64,000 nt of DNA from Streptomyces lydicus (GTDB lineage: Bacteria; Actinomycetota; Actinomycetes; Streptomycetales; Streptomycetaceae). The notes beneath the pieces are model-generated. The model did no database searches. It was not told the origin of the DNA and saw only the letters and a program-made list of their open reading frames with translations. The translations under genes and the position numbers were made by a program. Of the stretch, positions 54,651 through 64,000 are shown one piece after another; the first letter of the stretch is position 1, and each line of letters begins with the position of its first letter. The stretch spans positions 2,728,001-2,792,000 of the forward strand of contig NZ_CP017157.1 in NCBI RefSeq assembly GCF_001729485.1, in the 5' to 3' direction.

Positions 54651-55474
54651 GTCCCACACGTCGCGCCGCGGTTCTCGGATCCCCCATCGCGCACTCGCTC
54701 TCCCCGGTGCTGCACCGCGCCGCCTACGCGGAACTGGGCCTGGCCGACTGGACCTATGACCGCTTCGAGGTGGATGAGGCCGCGTTGCCCGGGTTCATGG
54801 AGAAGCTCGGTCCCGCCTGGGCGGGGCTCTCGCTGACCATGCCGCTCAAGCGCGCGGTGATCCCGCTGCTCGACGAGATCACGCCGACCGCGTCGTCGGT
54901 GGAGGCGGTGAACACCGTCGTGTTCACCGCCGACGGGCGGCGCCTCGGCGACAACACCGACATTCCCGGCATGATCGCCGCGCTGCGTGAGCGCGGCGTG
55001 CGGCAGGTCGAGCGCGCCAGTGTGCTGGGGGCGGGTGCCACCGCCTCCTCGGCGCTCGCCGCGCTCTCCCGTATCTGCACCGGCGAGGTCACCGCGTACG
55101 TCCGGAGCGAGACGCGGGCCGCCGAGATGCGCGGCTGGGGCGAGCGGCTCGGCGTCACGGTGCGCACCGCTCCCTGGGAGGACGCCGCCGAAGCCTTCGC
55201 CGCCCCGCTGGTCGTCGCCACCACCCCGGCGGGCACCACCGACGCGCTCGCCGGCGCGGTGCCCGACCGGCCCGGCACGCTCTTCGACGTCCTCTACGAG
55301 CCCTGGCCGACGGCGCTCGCCGCTGCCTGGGCGGACCGCGGTGGCGCGGTGGTCGGCGGCCTCGACCTGCTCGTGCACCAGGCCGTGCTCCAGGTGGAGC
55401 AGATGACCGGCCGCGCGCCGGCCCCGCTGGCCGCGATGCGCCGGGCCGGGGAGGCGGCGCTCGCCGCCCGCTGA
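54647..55474 (+). CDS. aroE: Shikimate dehydrogenase, 275 aa
   Basis: Reduces 3-dehydroshikimate to shikimate. The N-terminal GSPIAHSLSPVLHRAAY (about residues 11-27) binds shikimate. The catalytic Lys is K68 in LSLTMPLKR and the Asp D105 in NTDIPG. The nucleotide-binding loop is VLGAGATASSAL (about 125-136). The C-terminal GLDLLVHQAVLQ helix completes the site. The substrate loop reads SLTMPLK instead of the more usual NVTIPHK, as in the actinobacterial branch. It starts inside the mltG stop codon. Confidence 0.94.
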   Translation: MSPTRRAAVLGSPIAHSLSPVLHRAAYAELGLADWTYDRFEVDEAALPGFMEKLGPAWAGLSLTMPLKRAVIPLLDEITPTASSVEAVNTVVFTADGRRLGDNTDIPGMIAALRERGVRQVERASVLGAGATASSALAALSRICTGEVTAYVRSETRAAEMRGWGERLGVTVRTAPWEDAAEAFAAPLVVATTPAGTTDALAGAVPDRPGTLFDVLYEPWPTALAAAWADRGGAVVGGLDLLVHQAVLQVEQMTGRAPAPLAAMRRAGEAALAAR

Positions 55475-55633
55475 CCGCCGGCCGCCACCGCCCCCGGCGC
55501 CGTGGCCCCGGCCCCCGCGGCCCGGGGACCCCGCCGCCGGGTCCGCTTCCTGGACTGCGCGCCGCCCCTCCGGTGCGACGTGGGAGGATCAGGGGGAGAC
55601 CGTACGCGGATGAGCAGTACATGAGGAGCACCG

Positions 55634-56814
55634 TTGAGCAGGTTGCGCTGGCTGACGGCGGGGGAGTCGCACGGCCCCGCACTCGTGGCGACGCTGGAGG
55701 GCCTTCCGGCCGGGGTCCCGATCACCACTGAGCTGGTGGCGGACGCGCTGGCACGGCGCCGGCTGGGCTACGGCCGCGGTGCCCGGATGAAGTTCGAGCA
55801 GGACGAGATCACCTTCCTCGGCGGTGTGCGGCACGGTCTGTCGCTGGGCTCGCCCGTGGCGATCATGGTCGGCAACACCGAGTGGCCCAAGTGGGAGCAG
55901 GTGATGGCGGCCGACCCGGTGGACGCGGAGGAGCTCGCCGCGCTGGCCCGTAACGCGCCGCTGACCCGCCCCCGCCCCGGTCACGCCGACCTCGCCGGCA
56001 TGCAGAAGTACGGCTTCGACGAGGCCCGCCCGATCCTGGAGCGCGCCTCGGCGCGGGAGACCGCGGCGCGGGTGGCGCTGGGTGCGGTGGCCCGCTCGTT
56101 CCTCAAGGAGACGGCCGGCATCGAGATCGTCTCGCACGTCGTCGAGCTGGCCGCGGCCAAGGCGCCGTACGGCGTCTACCCGAAGCCGTCCGACGTGGCG
56201 AAGCTGGACGCCGACCCGGTGCGCTGCCTGGACGCGGACGCGAGCAAGGCGATGGTCGCGGAGATCGACCAGGCCCACAAGGACGGCGACACCCTGGGCG
56301 GTGTCGTCGAGGTGCTGGCCTACGGCGTGCCGGTGGGCCTCGGCTCGCACGTCCACTGGGACCGCCGTCTCGACGCCCGGCTGGCCGCCGCCCTCATGGG
56401 CATCCAGGCGATCAAGGGTGTCGAGGTCGGTGACGGTTTCGACCTGGCGCGGGTACCCGGCTCCCAGGCGCACGACGAGATCCTCGCCACCGACGACGGC
56501 ATCCGGCGCAGCTCGGGCCGTTCCGGCGGCACCGAGGGCGGTCTGACCACCGGCGAGCTGCTGCGGGTGCGGGCCGCGATGAAGCCGATCGCGACGGTGC
56601 CGCGGGCGCTGGCGACGGTCGACGTGAGCACCGGCGAGGCGGCCAAGGCGCACCACCAGCGCTCGGACGTCTGCGCGGTCCCGGCGGCCGGCATCGTCGC
56701 CGAGGCCATGGTGGCCCTGGTGCTCGCCGACGCGGTGGTGGAGAAGTTCGGCGGCGACAGCGTGCCCGAGACCCGCCGCAACGTGCGGAGCTTCCTCGAC
56801 AACCTGGCGATCAA

Positions 56815-56818
<4 letters not shown>
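55634..56818 (+). CDS. aroC: Chorismate synthase, 394 aa
   Basis: FMN-dependent last step of the shikimate pathway, EPSP to chorismate. [20 protein letters not shown] is the signature N-terminus. [26 protein letters not shown] and the [14 protein letters not shown] segment (about residues 295-308) mark the active site. The TTG at 55634 is well supported: GAGGAG lies 6 nt upstream and the protein then begins [11 protein letters not shown]. The chorismate made here feeds PabB, encoded at the far left of the window. Its stop overlaps aroK (ATGA). Confidence 0.97.
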
Positions 56819-58915
<2,097 letters not shown>

Positions 58916-58980
58916 CGGCCCCCGCGGGGCACTTCGGCCCCGCCGCCGGCCGTTCAGGTGGTGGCCGCCGCGGGTAGTGA

Positions 58981-59005
58981 CCCTCCCGGGCCGCGTCCGG
59001 GAGGG
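58981..59005 (+). terminator. Terminator after the aro operon
   Basis: 9-bp perfect stem CCCTCCCGG / CCGGGAGGG with a 7-nt loop, about 65 nt after the aroQ stop. Confidence 0.6.
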
Positions 59006-59147
59006 TACCGTTCGCACCGGTACCACCCACGACGGCGGCCATGGGGCACAACGGCCCCCCGGGGCCGGTGGGTTGCCGCACGACGCACCGGGCAGCCACG
59101 CCCGGCGCCGCGCACCACGTCGACCGCACGAGACGGAGAGCCACCGG

Positions 59148-60008
59148 ATGCAGTACGCAGTGGGGGCCCCGCTGCCGCCCAACGGGCAGGCATCGGGAGC
59201 CGGGGCTGCCATGCACTGGACGCCCAACCCGGGGCCCACCCCGCCGGCACCGTCCGGCCCGCCACCGGCCCCCGCCGCCCCGCCGGCGCAGCAGCCCGCA
59301 CCCGGGCAGGGCTGGCACGGGCCCGCACCCCAGCAGGCCCCGGCCGGCGGCCACAGCACCACGGACATCACCGGCCACATCCAGCTGCCCCCGGGCGCGC
59401 CGGTGGCCCTGCCCAGCCCGCCGGCCGACACCGCCGCACCGGACGCCTCGCAGGCGGCCGTCGCGGTGCTGCTGATCGGCCCGGCCGGCGCCGGCAAGAC
59501 CAGCGTCGCCCGCCACTGGGCCGACACCCGGCGGGTGCCGACCGCGCACATCAGCCTCGACGACGTCCGCGAATGGGTCCGGTCCGGCTTCGCCGATCCG
59601 CAGTCCGGCTGGAACGACCACTCCGAGGCGCAGTACCGCCTCGCCCGCCGCACCTGCGGCTTCGCGGCCCGCAACTTCCTGGCCAACGGCATCTCCTGCA
59701 TCCTCGACGACGCCGTCTTCCCGGACCGCCCGGTCGTCGGGCTCGGCGGCTGGAAGCGCCATGTGGGCCCCGGCCTGCTGCCGATCGTGCTGCTGCCGGG
59801 CCTGGAGATCGTCCTGGAGCGCAACGCCCGGCGCAGCGGGAACCGCCGGCTCTCCGACGAAGAGGTCGCCCGGATCCACGGTCGGATGGCCGGCTGGTAC
59901 GGCTCCGGCCTGCCGATCATCGACAACTCCCAGCACGACGTCGCGACGACCGTCCGGGTCCTCGACGACGTCGTGGCCCGCTCCCTGGCCAGCCCGCCGA
60001 GCTGGTAG
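59148..60008 (+). CDS. P-loop kinase-like ATPase with Pro-rich N-terminus, 286 aa
   Basis: Residues 1-102 are Pro/Ala/Gln-rich and probably unstructured. The second half is a P-loop domain: Walker A GPAGAGKT (111-118), then HISLDDVREWVRSGFADPQ (about 134-152), DDAVFPDRP and a basic lid RNARRSGNRRLSDEEV. The arrangement resembles the zeta-toxin / polynucleotide-kinase type family of small-molecule or nucleic-acid kinases. No antitoxin-like gene is adjacent, so a toxin role is unlikely. The ATG at 59148 has GGAGAG eight bases upstream. Confidence 0.8.
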   Translation: MQYAVGAPLPPNGQASGAGAAMHWTPNPGPTPPAPSGPPPAPAAPPAQQPAPGQGWHGPAPQQAPAGGHSTTDITGHIQLPPGAPVALPSPPADTAAPDASQAAVAVLLIGPAGAGKTSVARHWADTRRVPTAHISLDDVREWVRSGFADPQSGWNDHSEAQYRLARRTCGFAARNFLANGISCILDDAVFPDRPVVGLGGWKRHVGPGLLPIVLLPGLEIVLERNARRSGNRRLSDEEVARIHGRMAGWYGSGLPIIDNSQHDVATTVRVLDDVVARSLASPPSW

Positions 60009-60085
60009 AGCCCCGGCCGCCCGGCGGTCCCCCGGGCGGCGGCGCTCGACCGGCCGCCCCGGGGGAGCCGCCGTACGCTCGTGAT

Positions 60086-61192
60086 ATGTCCGAGTTGTAC
60101 GCGGCCCGACGCACGCGGCTGCGCGACCGCTGCGCCGCAACCGGAAGTGCCGCAGCCCTGATCTCGCGCCCCGCGAACGTGCGCTACCTCACCGGCTGCG
60201 CACCACCGGGCGCCGCCCTGCTGCTGGGTCCGACCGACGACGTGCTGCTGTGCGGCGGCCCGCTGAGCGGTGACCCGAGCGAGGGGCGGCCGGTCGACGA
60301 CGTACGGGTCGCGGTGCTGCCGGCCCGCGGCGGCGACCCGGTCGTGGCCGGCGCCGACCTGGCCGCGACGGCCGGTGCCGACACCCTGGCCGTCGAGGAG
60401 CACCACCTCACCGTCACCCGGCACCGGGCGCTCACCCAGGTCGCGCCCCGGCTGCGGCTGACCGACATGGCGTGCGCGGTCGAGGCGCAGCGGCTGGTCA
60501 AGGACGACGACGAGATCGCCTGTCTGCGGATCGCCGCGGAGATCGCCGACCAGGCGCTGGGTGAGCTGCTGGAATCGATTCTCGTGGGCCGTACCGAGCG
60601 GCATCTCGCGCTCGAACTGGAGCGCCGGCTGGTGGACCACGGCGCGGACGGCCCGGCCTTCCCCACCTCCGTCGCGACCGGCCCGAACGCCGGCCGCCCC
60701 GGCCATCTGCCCACCGACCGGCGGGTGGAGGAGGGCGATTTCCTGAGCGTGGGCCTGGGCGCCAACTACCGCGGCTACCGCTGTGAGATCGGCCGGACCT
60801 TCGTCATCGGCACCACGCCCTCGGACTGGCAGATCGAGCTGTACGATCTCGTTTTCGCAGCCCAGCGGGCCGGGCGGGAGGCGCTCGCACCGGGCGTCGA
60901 GTGCCGCGAGGTGGACCGGGTGACGCGCCATGTGCTCGACGCGGCGGGCTACGGCGAGCGGCTCGGCCCGTGGACCGGGCACGGCGTGGGACTCGAAATC
61001 GACGAGGACCCTCAGTTGTCCCCGTCCGCCATGGGTAAACTGGACGCTTGCGTGCCGGTCACCGTCGAGCCGGGGGTTCACATCCCGGGCCGTGGGGGTG
61101 TCCGGATCGACGACACACTCGTCGTCCGCCCCGAGGCGGACGGCGGGCCCGAGCTACTCACGATCACGACCAAGGAGCTGCTCGCACTCTGA
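60086..61192 (+). CDS. Aminopeptidase P/Xaa-Pro (M24) family protein with altered metal site, 368 aa
   Basis: Creatinase-type N-terminal domain (about residues 1-130) and pita-bread M24 domain (about 145-365), the usual neighbour of efp. Of the five metal ligands, H299 (TGHGVGLE) and E328 (VEPG) are kept. The first Asp is Gly (G223 in SVGLGANYRGY), the second is Glu (E234 in CEIGRTF), and the last Glu is Asp (D342 in RIDD). The catalytic HE pair is DE (D306). It may bind metal poorly or act as a non-peptidase. ATG 60086 starts a normal-length protein. Confidence 0.85.
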   Translation: MSELYAARRTRLRDRCAATGSAAALISRPANVRYLTGCAPPGAALLLGPTDDVLLCGGPLSGDPSEGRPVDDVRVAVLPARGGDPVVAGADLAATAGADTLAVEEHHLTVTRHRALTQVAPRLRLTDMACAVEAQRLVKDDDEIACLRIAAEIADQALGELLESILVGRTERHLALELERRLVDHGADGPAFPTSVATGPNAGRPGHLPTDRRVEEGDFLSVGLGANYRGYRCEIGRTFVIGTTPSDWQIELYDLVFAAQRAGREALAPGVECREVDRVTRHVLDAAGYGERLGPWTGHGVGLEIDEDPQLSPSAMGKLDACVPVTVEPGVHIPGRGGVRIDDTLVVRPEADGGPELLTITTKELLAL

Positions 61193-61258
61193 GCCGGAGC
61201 GGCTCGGTGGGCGTCGCTCCCCGGTTCCACCACCTGCAGTCCAGGAGATTCCGCAACC

Positions 61259-61825
61259 GTGGCATCCACGAACGACCTCAAGAACGGCATGGTGCTCAAG
61301 CTCGAAGGCGGCCAGCTCTGGTCCGTCGTCGAGTTCCAGCACGTCAAGCCCGGCAAGGGCCCGGCCTTCGTCCGCACCAAGCTCAAGAACGTGCTGTCCG
61401 GCAAGGTGGTGGACAAGACCTTCAACGCCGGTGTGAAGGTCGAGACGGCCACTGTCGACAAGCGTGGGATGCAGTTCTCGTACATGGACGGCGAGTACTT
61501 CGTCTTCATGGATATGGACACCTACGACCAGCTGCACGTCGACCGCAAGTCCGTCGGTGACGCCGCCAACTTCCTCATCGAGGGCTTCGAGGCCGTCGTC
61601 GCGCAGCACGAGGGCGAGGTGCTCTACGTCGAGCTGCCGGCCGCCGTCGAGCTGGTCGTCCAGGAGACCGAGCCGGGCGTCCAGGGTGACCGCTCCACCG
61701 GTGGCACCAAGCCGGCCACGCTGGAGACCGGCCACCAGATCCAGGTGCCGCTCTTCATCACCACCGGTGAGAAGATCAAGGTCGACACCCGCACGAGCGA
61801 CTACCTCGGCCGGGTGAACAGCTAA
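61259..61825 (+). CDS. efp: Translation elongation factor P, 188 aa
   Basis: Relieves ribosome stalling at polyproline. Three beta-barrel domains are present. The functional loop is [10 protein letters not shown] with K33 inside PGKGP (31-35), the actinobacterial loop type reported to work without modification. C-terminal [14 protein letters not shown] is canonical. The GTG at 61259 has AGGAGA upstream. nusB begins 3 nt after the stop. The many Pro-rich proteins encoded in this window are plausible clients. Confidence 0.97.
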   Translation: MASTNDLKNGMVLKLEGGQLWSVVEFQHVKPGKGPAFVRTKLKNVLSGKVVDKTFNAGVKVETATVDKRGMQFSYMDGEYFVFMDMDTYDQLHVDRKSVGDAANFLIEGFEAVVAQHEGEVLYVELPAAVELVVQETEPGVQGDRSTGGTKPATLETGHQIQVPLFITTGEKIKVDTRTSDYLGRVNS

Positions 61826-61827
61826 CC

Positions 61828-62259
61828 GTGGCTGCCCGCACCAAGGCCCGTAAGCGCGCCTTCCAGATCCTCTTCGAGGCCGATCAGCGCGGTGCCGACG
61901 TGCAGTCCGTGCTCGCGGACTGGATGCGTCACGCCCGGACCGACCCCCGGCAGCCGCCGGTGAACGAGTACACCCTGCAGTTGGTCGAGGGGTACGCGGA
62001 CCACATCGCCCGTATCGACGAGCTCATCTCCACCTACTCGGTCGACTGGGACCTGGACCGGATGCCGGCGGCCGACCGCTCCATCCTGCGTCTGGGCGCC
62101 TTCGAGCTGCTGTGGATGGACGAGACGCCGGACGCGGTGGCGATCGACGAAGCCGTTCAGCTCGCCAAGGAGTTCTCCACGGACGACTCGCCGGCCTTCG
62201 TCAACGGCCTCCTCGGCCGGCTCAAGGAGCTGAAGCCGGGCCTGCGCCGCGAGGCGTAG
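61828..62259 (+). CDS. nusB: Transcription antitermination factor NusB, 143 aa
   Basis: All-helical RNA-binding protein that joins NusE/S10 on boxA RNA in rRNA transcription. AARTKARKRAFQILFEADQRG is the family N-terminus, and DRSILRLGAFELLWMDETPDAVAIDEAVQLAKEF (quoted in part: LRLGAFELLWMDETP, about residues 90-104) the core. The GTG at 61828 is 3 nt after efp, so they are co-translated. A strong terminator follows. Confidence 0.97.
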   Translation: MAARTKARKRAFQILFEADQRGADVQSVLADWMRHARTDPRQPPVNEYTLQLVEGYADHIARIDELISTYSVDWDLDRMPAADRSILRLGAFELLWMDETPDAVAIDEAVQLAKEFSTDDSPAFVNGLLGRLKELKPGLRREA

Positions 62260-62280
62260 GCGGTCGGCAGAGCGAACCGA

Positions 62281-62315
62281 AAGGGCCCGGAGCAAGGGGA
62301 TTGCTCCGGGCCCTT
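62281..62315 (+). terminator. Terminator after nusB
   Basis: Perfect 15-bp stem AAGGGCCCGGAGCAA and its complement with a GGGGA loop, 21 nt after the nusB stop. Confidence 0.9.
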
Positions 62316-62507
62316 CGTATGCCCTCAGAACGCCGCCGGAGGGCGCGGAAGGGTGATCGGTGCCCCAGGCGTGCCCGCGGGCGCGTGACGGCGCACACAG
62401 CGGCGTGCACGGTGGCGTACGCGCCGGTGCACGGCACGCGGTACCGGCGCGCGCGACGGAAGGGGCGGGGATCGCGGGTGGACGGGGGGAAAGCGGGGCA
62501 GACACAA
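62316..62507. other. Non-coding stretch between the nusB and bldD terminators
   Basis: About 190 bp of GC-rich sequence between two terminator hairpins that face each other. The frames here are short and lack ribosome binding sites or recognisable peptides. I see no further signal in it. Confidence 0.6.
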
Positions 62508-62537
62508 ACCGCCGCCCCGGATTCCCGGGGCGGCGGT
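62508..62537 (-). terminator. Terminator after bldD
   Basis: 13-bp perfect stem ACCGCCGCCCCGG / CCGGGGCGGCGGT with a 4-nt loop. On the minus strand it is followed by TTTGTGTC, a short T-rich tail. It lies 24 nt after the bldD stop. Confidence 0.88.
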
Positions 62538-62561
62538 ACGTTTCTGCAGGTGCTGGAGGGG

Positions 62562-63062
62562 TCAGATCTCCTCGTGCGACACCGCGCGGCGGGCGTCGGC
62601 GTCCAGCACACCCCAGCTGATCAGCTGCTCGGTCAGCACCGAGGGCGACTGGTCGTAGATCACGGCGAGGGTGCGCAGGTCGTCCTGGCGGATCGAGAGC
62701 ACCTTGCCGTTGTAGTCGCCGCGCTGGCTCTGGATCGTGGCGGCGTAGCGCTGCAGCGGGCCGGCCTTCTCCTGCGGGACGTGGGCCAGGCGCTCCAGGT
62801 CGAGCACCAGCTTCGGCGGGGGCTCGGCCGCGCCGCCGGGCGTCGTGCCCGGCAGCAGCTCCTGCACCGGAACGCCGTAGAAGTCCGCCAGCTCGGCGAG
62901 GCGCTGCACGGTCACGGCACGGTCGCCGCGCTCGTACGATCCCACCACCACGGCCTTCCAGCGGCCCTGGGACTTCTCCTCGACGCCGTGGAGGGAAAGG
63001 CCCTGCTGGGTGCGGATGGCGCGGAGTTTGGCCCCGAGCTGTTTGGCGTATTCGCTGGACAT
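62562..63062 (-). CDS. bldD: Developmental master repressor BldD, 166 aa
   Basis: Represses sporulation genes during vegetative growth when bound to c-di-GMP. The N-terminal helix-turn-helix (about residues 8-68) contains AIRTQQGLSLHGVEEKSQGR and GVPVQELLP. The C-terminal domain has the bipartite c-di-GMP motif RGD (114-116), eight residues, RQDD (125-128), exactly as known for S. coelicolor BldD. The ATG at 63062 has GGGGAG upstream. The promoter carries a BldD box, so it represses itself. It is convergent with nusB and divergent from pyrR. Confidence 0.98.
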   Translation of the reverse strand: MSSEYAKQLGAKLRAIRTQQGLSLHGVEEKSQGRWKAVVVGSYERGDRAVTVQRLAELADFYGVPVQELLPGTTPGGAAEPPPKLVLDLERLAHVPQEKAGPLQRYAATIQSQRGDYNGKVLSIRQDDLRTLAVIYDQSPSVLTEQLISWGVLDADARRAVSHEEI

Positions 63063-63121
63063 AAGGCTCCCCGGACGCTGTGTCGAAATGCGGCTCAGCC
63101 GCGGGCTGGTAACTCACTGTG

Positions 63122-63151
63122 AGGTTACGCAGCGTAATCTGACTTCGTCAA
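63122..63151 (-). promoter_or_regulatory. bldD promoter
   Basis: On the minus strand: TTGACG (63151-63146), 18 bp, TAACCT (63127-63122). The predicted start near 63115 leaves a leader of about 53 nt. The BldD box lies across the spacer and -10. Confidence 0.7.
63124..63138. promoter_or_regulatory. BldD operator in the bldD promoter
   Basis: GTTACGCAGCGTAAT is an inverted repeat matching the BldD consensus (GTnACnC, A/T, GnGTnA). It overlaps the bldD -10 region, the right place for autorepression. A weaker half-site-like GTAACTCACTGTGAG follows at 63109-63123. Confidence 0.85.
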
Positions 63152-63231
63152 GCGGAATGGGTCAGACCCTCACCCGTCAGGGGTGCGAACCGGTCCTGGA
63201 GGGCCTCCTGCTAACCTGACTGCGTAATTCC

Positions 63232-63872
<641 letters not shown>

Positions 63873-63965
63873 CGCACCGCACACGGACCCGGTGAACCCG
63901 GGCCCGCAGGCATGCCCGCTCAACGGACATACCCGTACACCTCCTTCACCCACGGAGAAAACCGG

Positions 63966-64000
63966 ATGAAGCGTCACCTCATCTCGGCCGCCGACCTCAC
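63966..64000 (+). CDS. pyrB: Aspartate carbamoyltransferase catalytic subunit, 5' end only
   Basis: Only the first 11 codons lie in the window. MKRHLISAADL is the usual N-terminus of PyrB, CGGAGAAAA lies upstream, and the position after pyrR is standard for the pyr operon. The rest runs past the edge. Confidence 0.8.
   Translation, partial: MKRHLISAADL

Noticed and set aside
59148..60008. Zeta-type toxin of a toxin-antitoxin pair
   Set aside because: The fold is similar, but no small antitoxin-like gene is adjacent and the protein has a long Pro-rich extension untypical of zeta toxins.

Overview
The window is a stretch of Streptomyces core chromosome. The evidence is: base composition around 70% G+C with strong G/C bias at third codon positions; many GTG and a few TTG starts; start/stop overlaps of the ATGA and GTGA type; GC-rich hairpin terminators; and two developmental markers, SsgB (sporulation cell division) and BldD (the c-di-GMP-controlled master repressor). 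The gene order matches, from memory, the Streptomyces coelicolor interval running from pyrB/pyrR/bldD to the ssgB neighbourhood. The species is not identifiable from the sequence alone. I see no prophage, insertion sequence, CRISPR array, biosynthetic cluster or conjugative element.

Layout. 1-9,700: small membrane and enzyme genes around two tRNA loci. There is a minus-strand cluster Gly(GCC)-Cys(GCA)-3x Val(GAC) and two separate plus-strand Val(CAC) genes. Here too are pabB-pabC (p-aminobenzoate), a GNAT enzyme, a DsbA-like protein, a CGNR regulator and ssgB. 9,800-12,500: a DnaQ-type exonuclease facing a tightly coupled pair, a DUF4365 protein plus an unrecognised 395-residue protein. 12,600-25,050: thrS, a K+ channel, a HIT protein, a Streptomyces-type insertion (two lipoproteins, a large membrane protein, an EF-G-like GTPase), then pgsA-patA-pimA for phosphatidylinositol mannoside synthesis. 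25,070-25,440: a large imperfect intergenic palindrome.

25,480-38,060 is the conserved actinobacterial run: LemA-like protein, pdxS-pdxT (PLP synthase), yebC, ruvC-ruvA-ruvB (Holliday junction processing), yajC-secD-secF (translocon accessory), apt and bifunctional rel ((p)ppGpp). 38,100-49,670: a DUF349 protein, cyclophilin, metallo-beta-lactamase-fold hydrolase, hisS, VKOR, RarA-type ATPase, a DUF2470 protein divergent from rpsD with an iron box between them, and an orphan STAND ATPase. 48,880-58,920: DUF948 and DUF6167 proteins, alaS, ruvX, mltG, and the shikimate genes aroE and aroC-aroK-aroB-aroQ. 59,150-62,260: a P-loop kinase, an M24-fold protein, efp and nusB. 62,560-64,000: bldD with its own operator, then pyrR with a PyrR-responsive RNA leader and the start of pyrB.

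Much of the window serves translation (thrS, hisS, alaS, rpsD, efp, tRNAs, EF-G-like), DNA repair and recombination (ruvABC, ruvX, RarA-like), protein export (yajC-secDF), aromatic and cofactor synthesis (aro, pab, pdx) and envelope lipids. The readable regulation is BldD autorepression, PyrR masking of its own ribosome binding site, and a DmdR/IdeR-type iron box. The least explained parts are the DUF4365 pair, the palindrome, the mini-ORF bridging ruvA and ruvB, and several proteins that keep a family fold but have lost key active-site residues.
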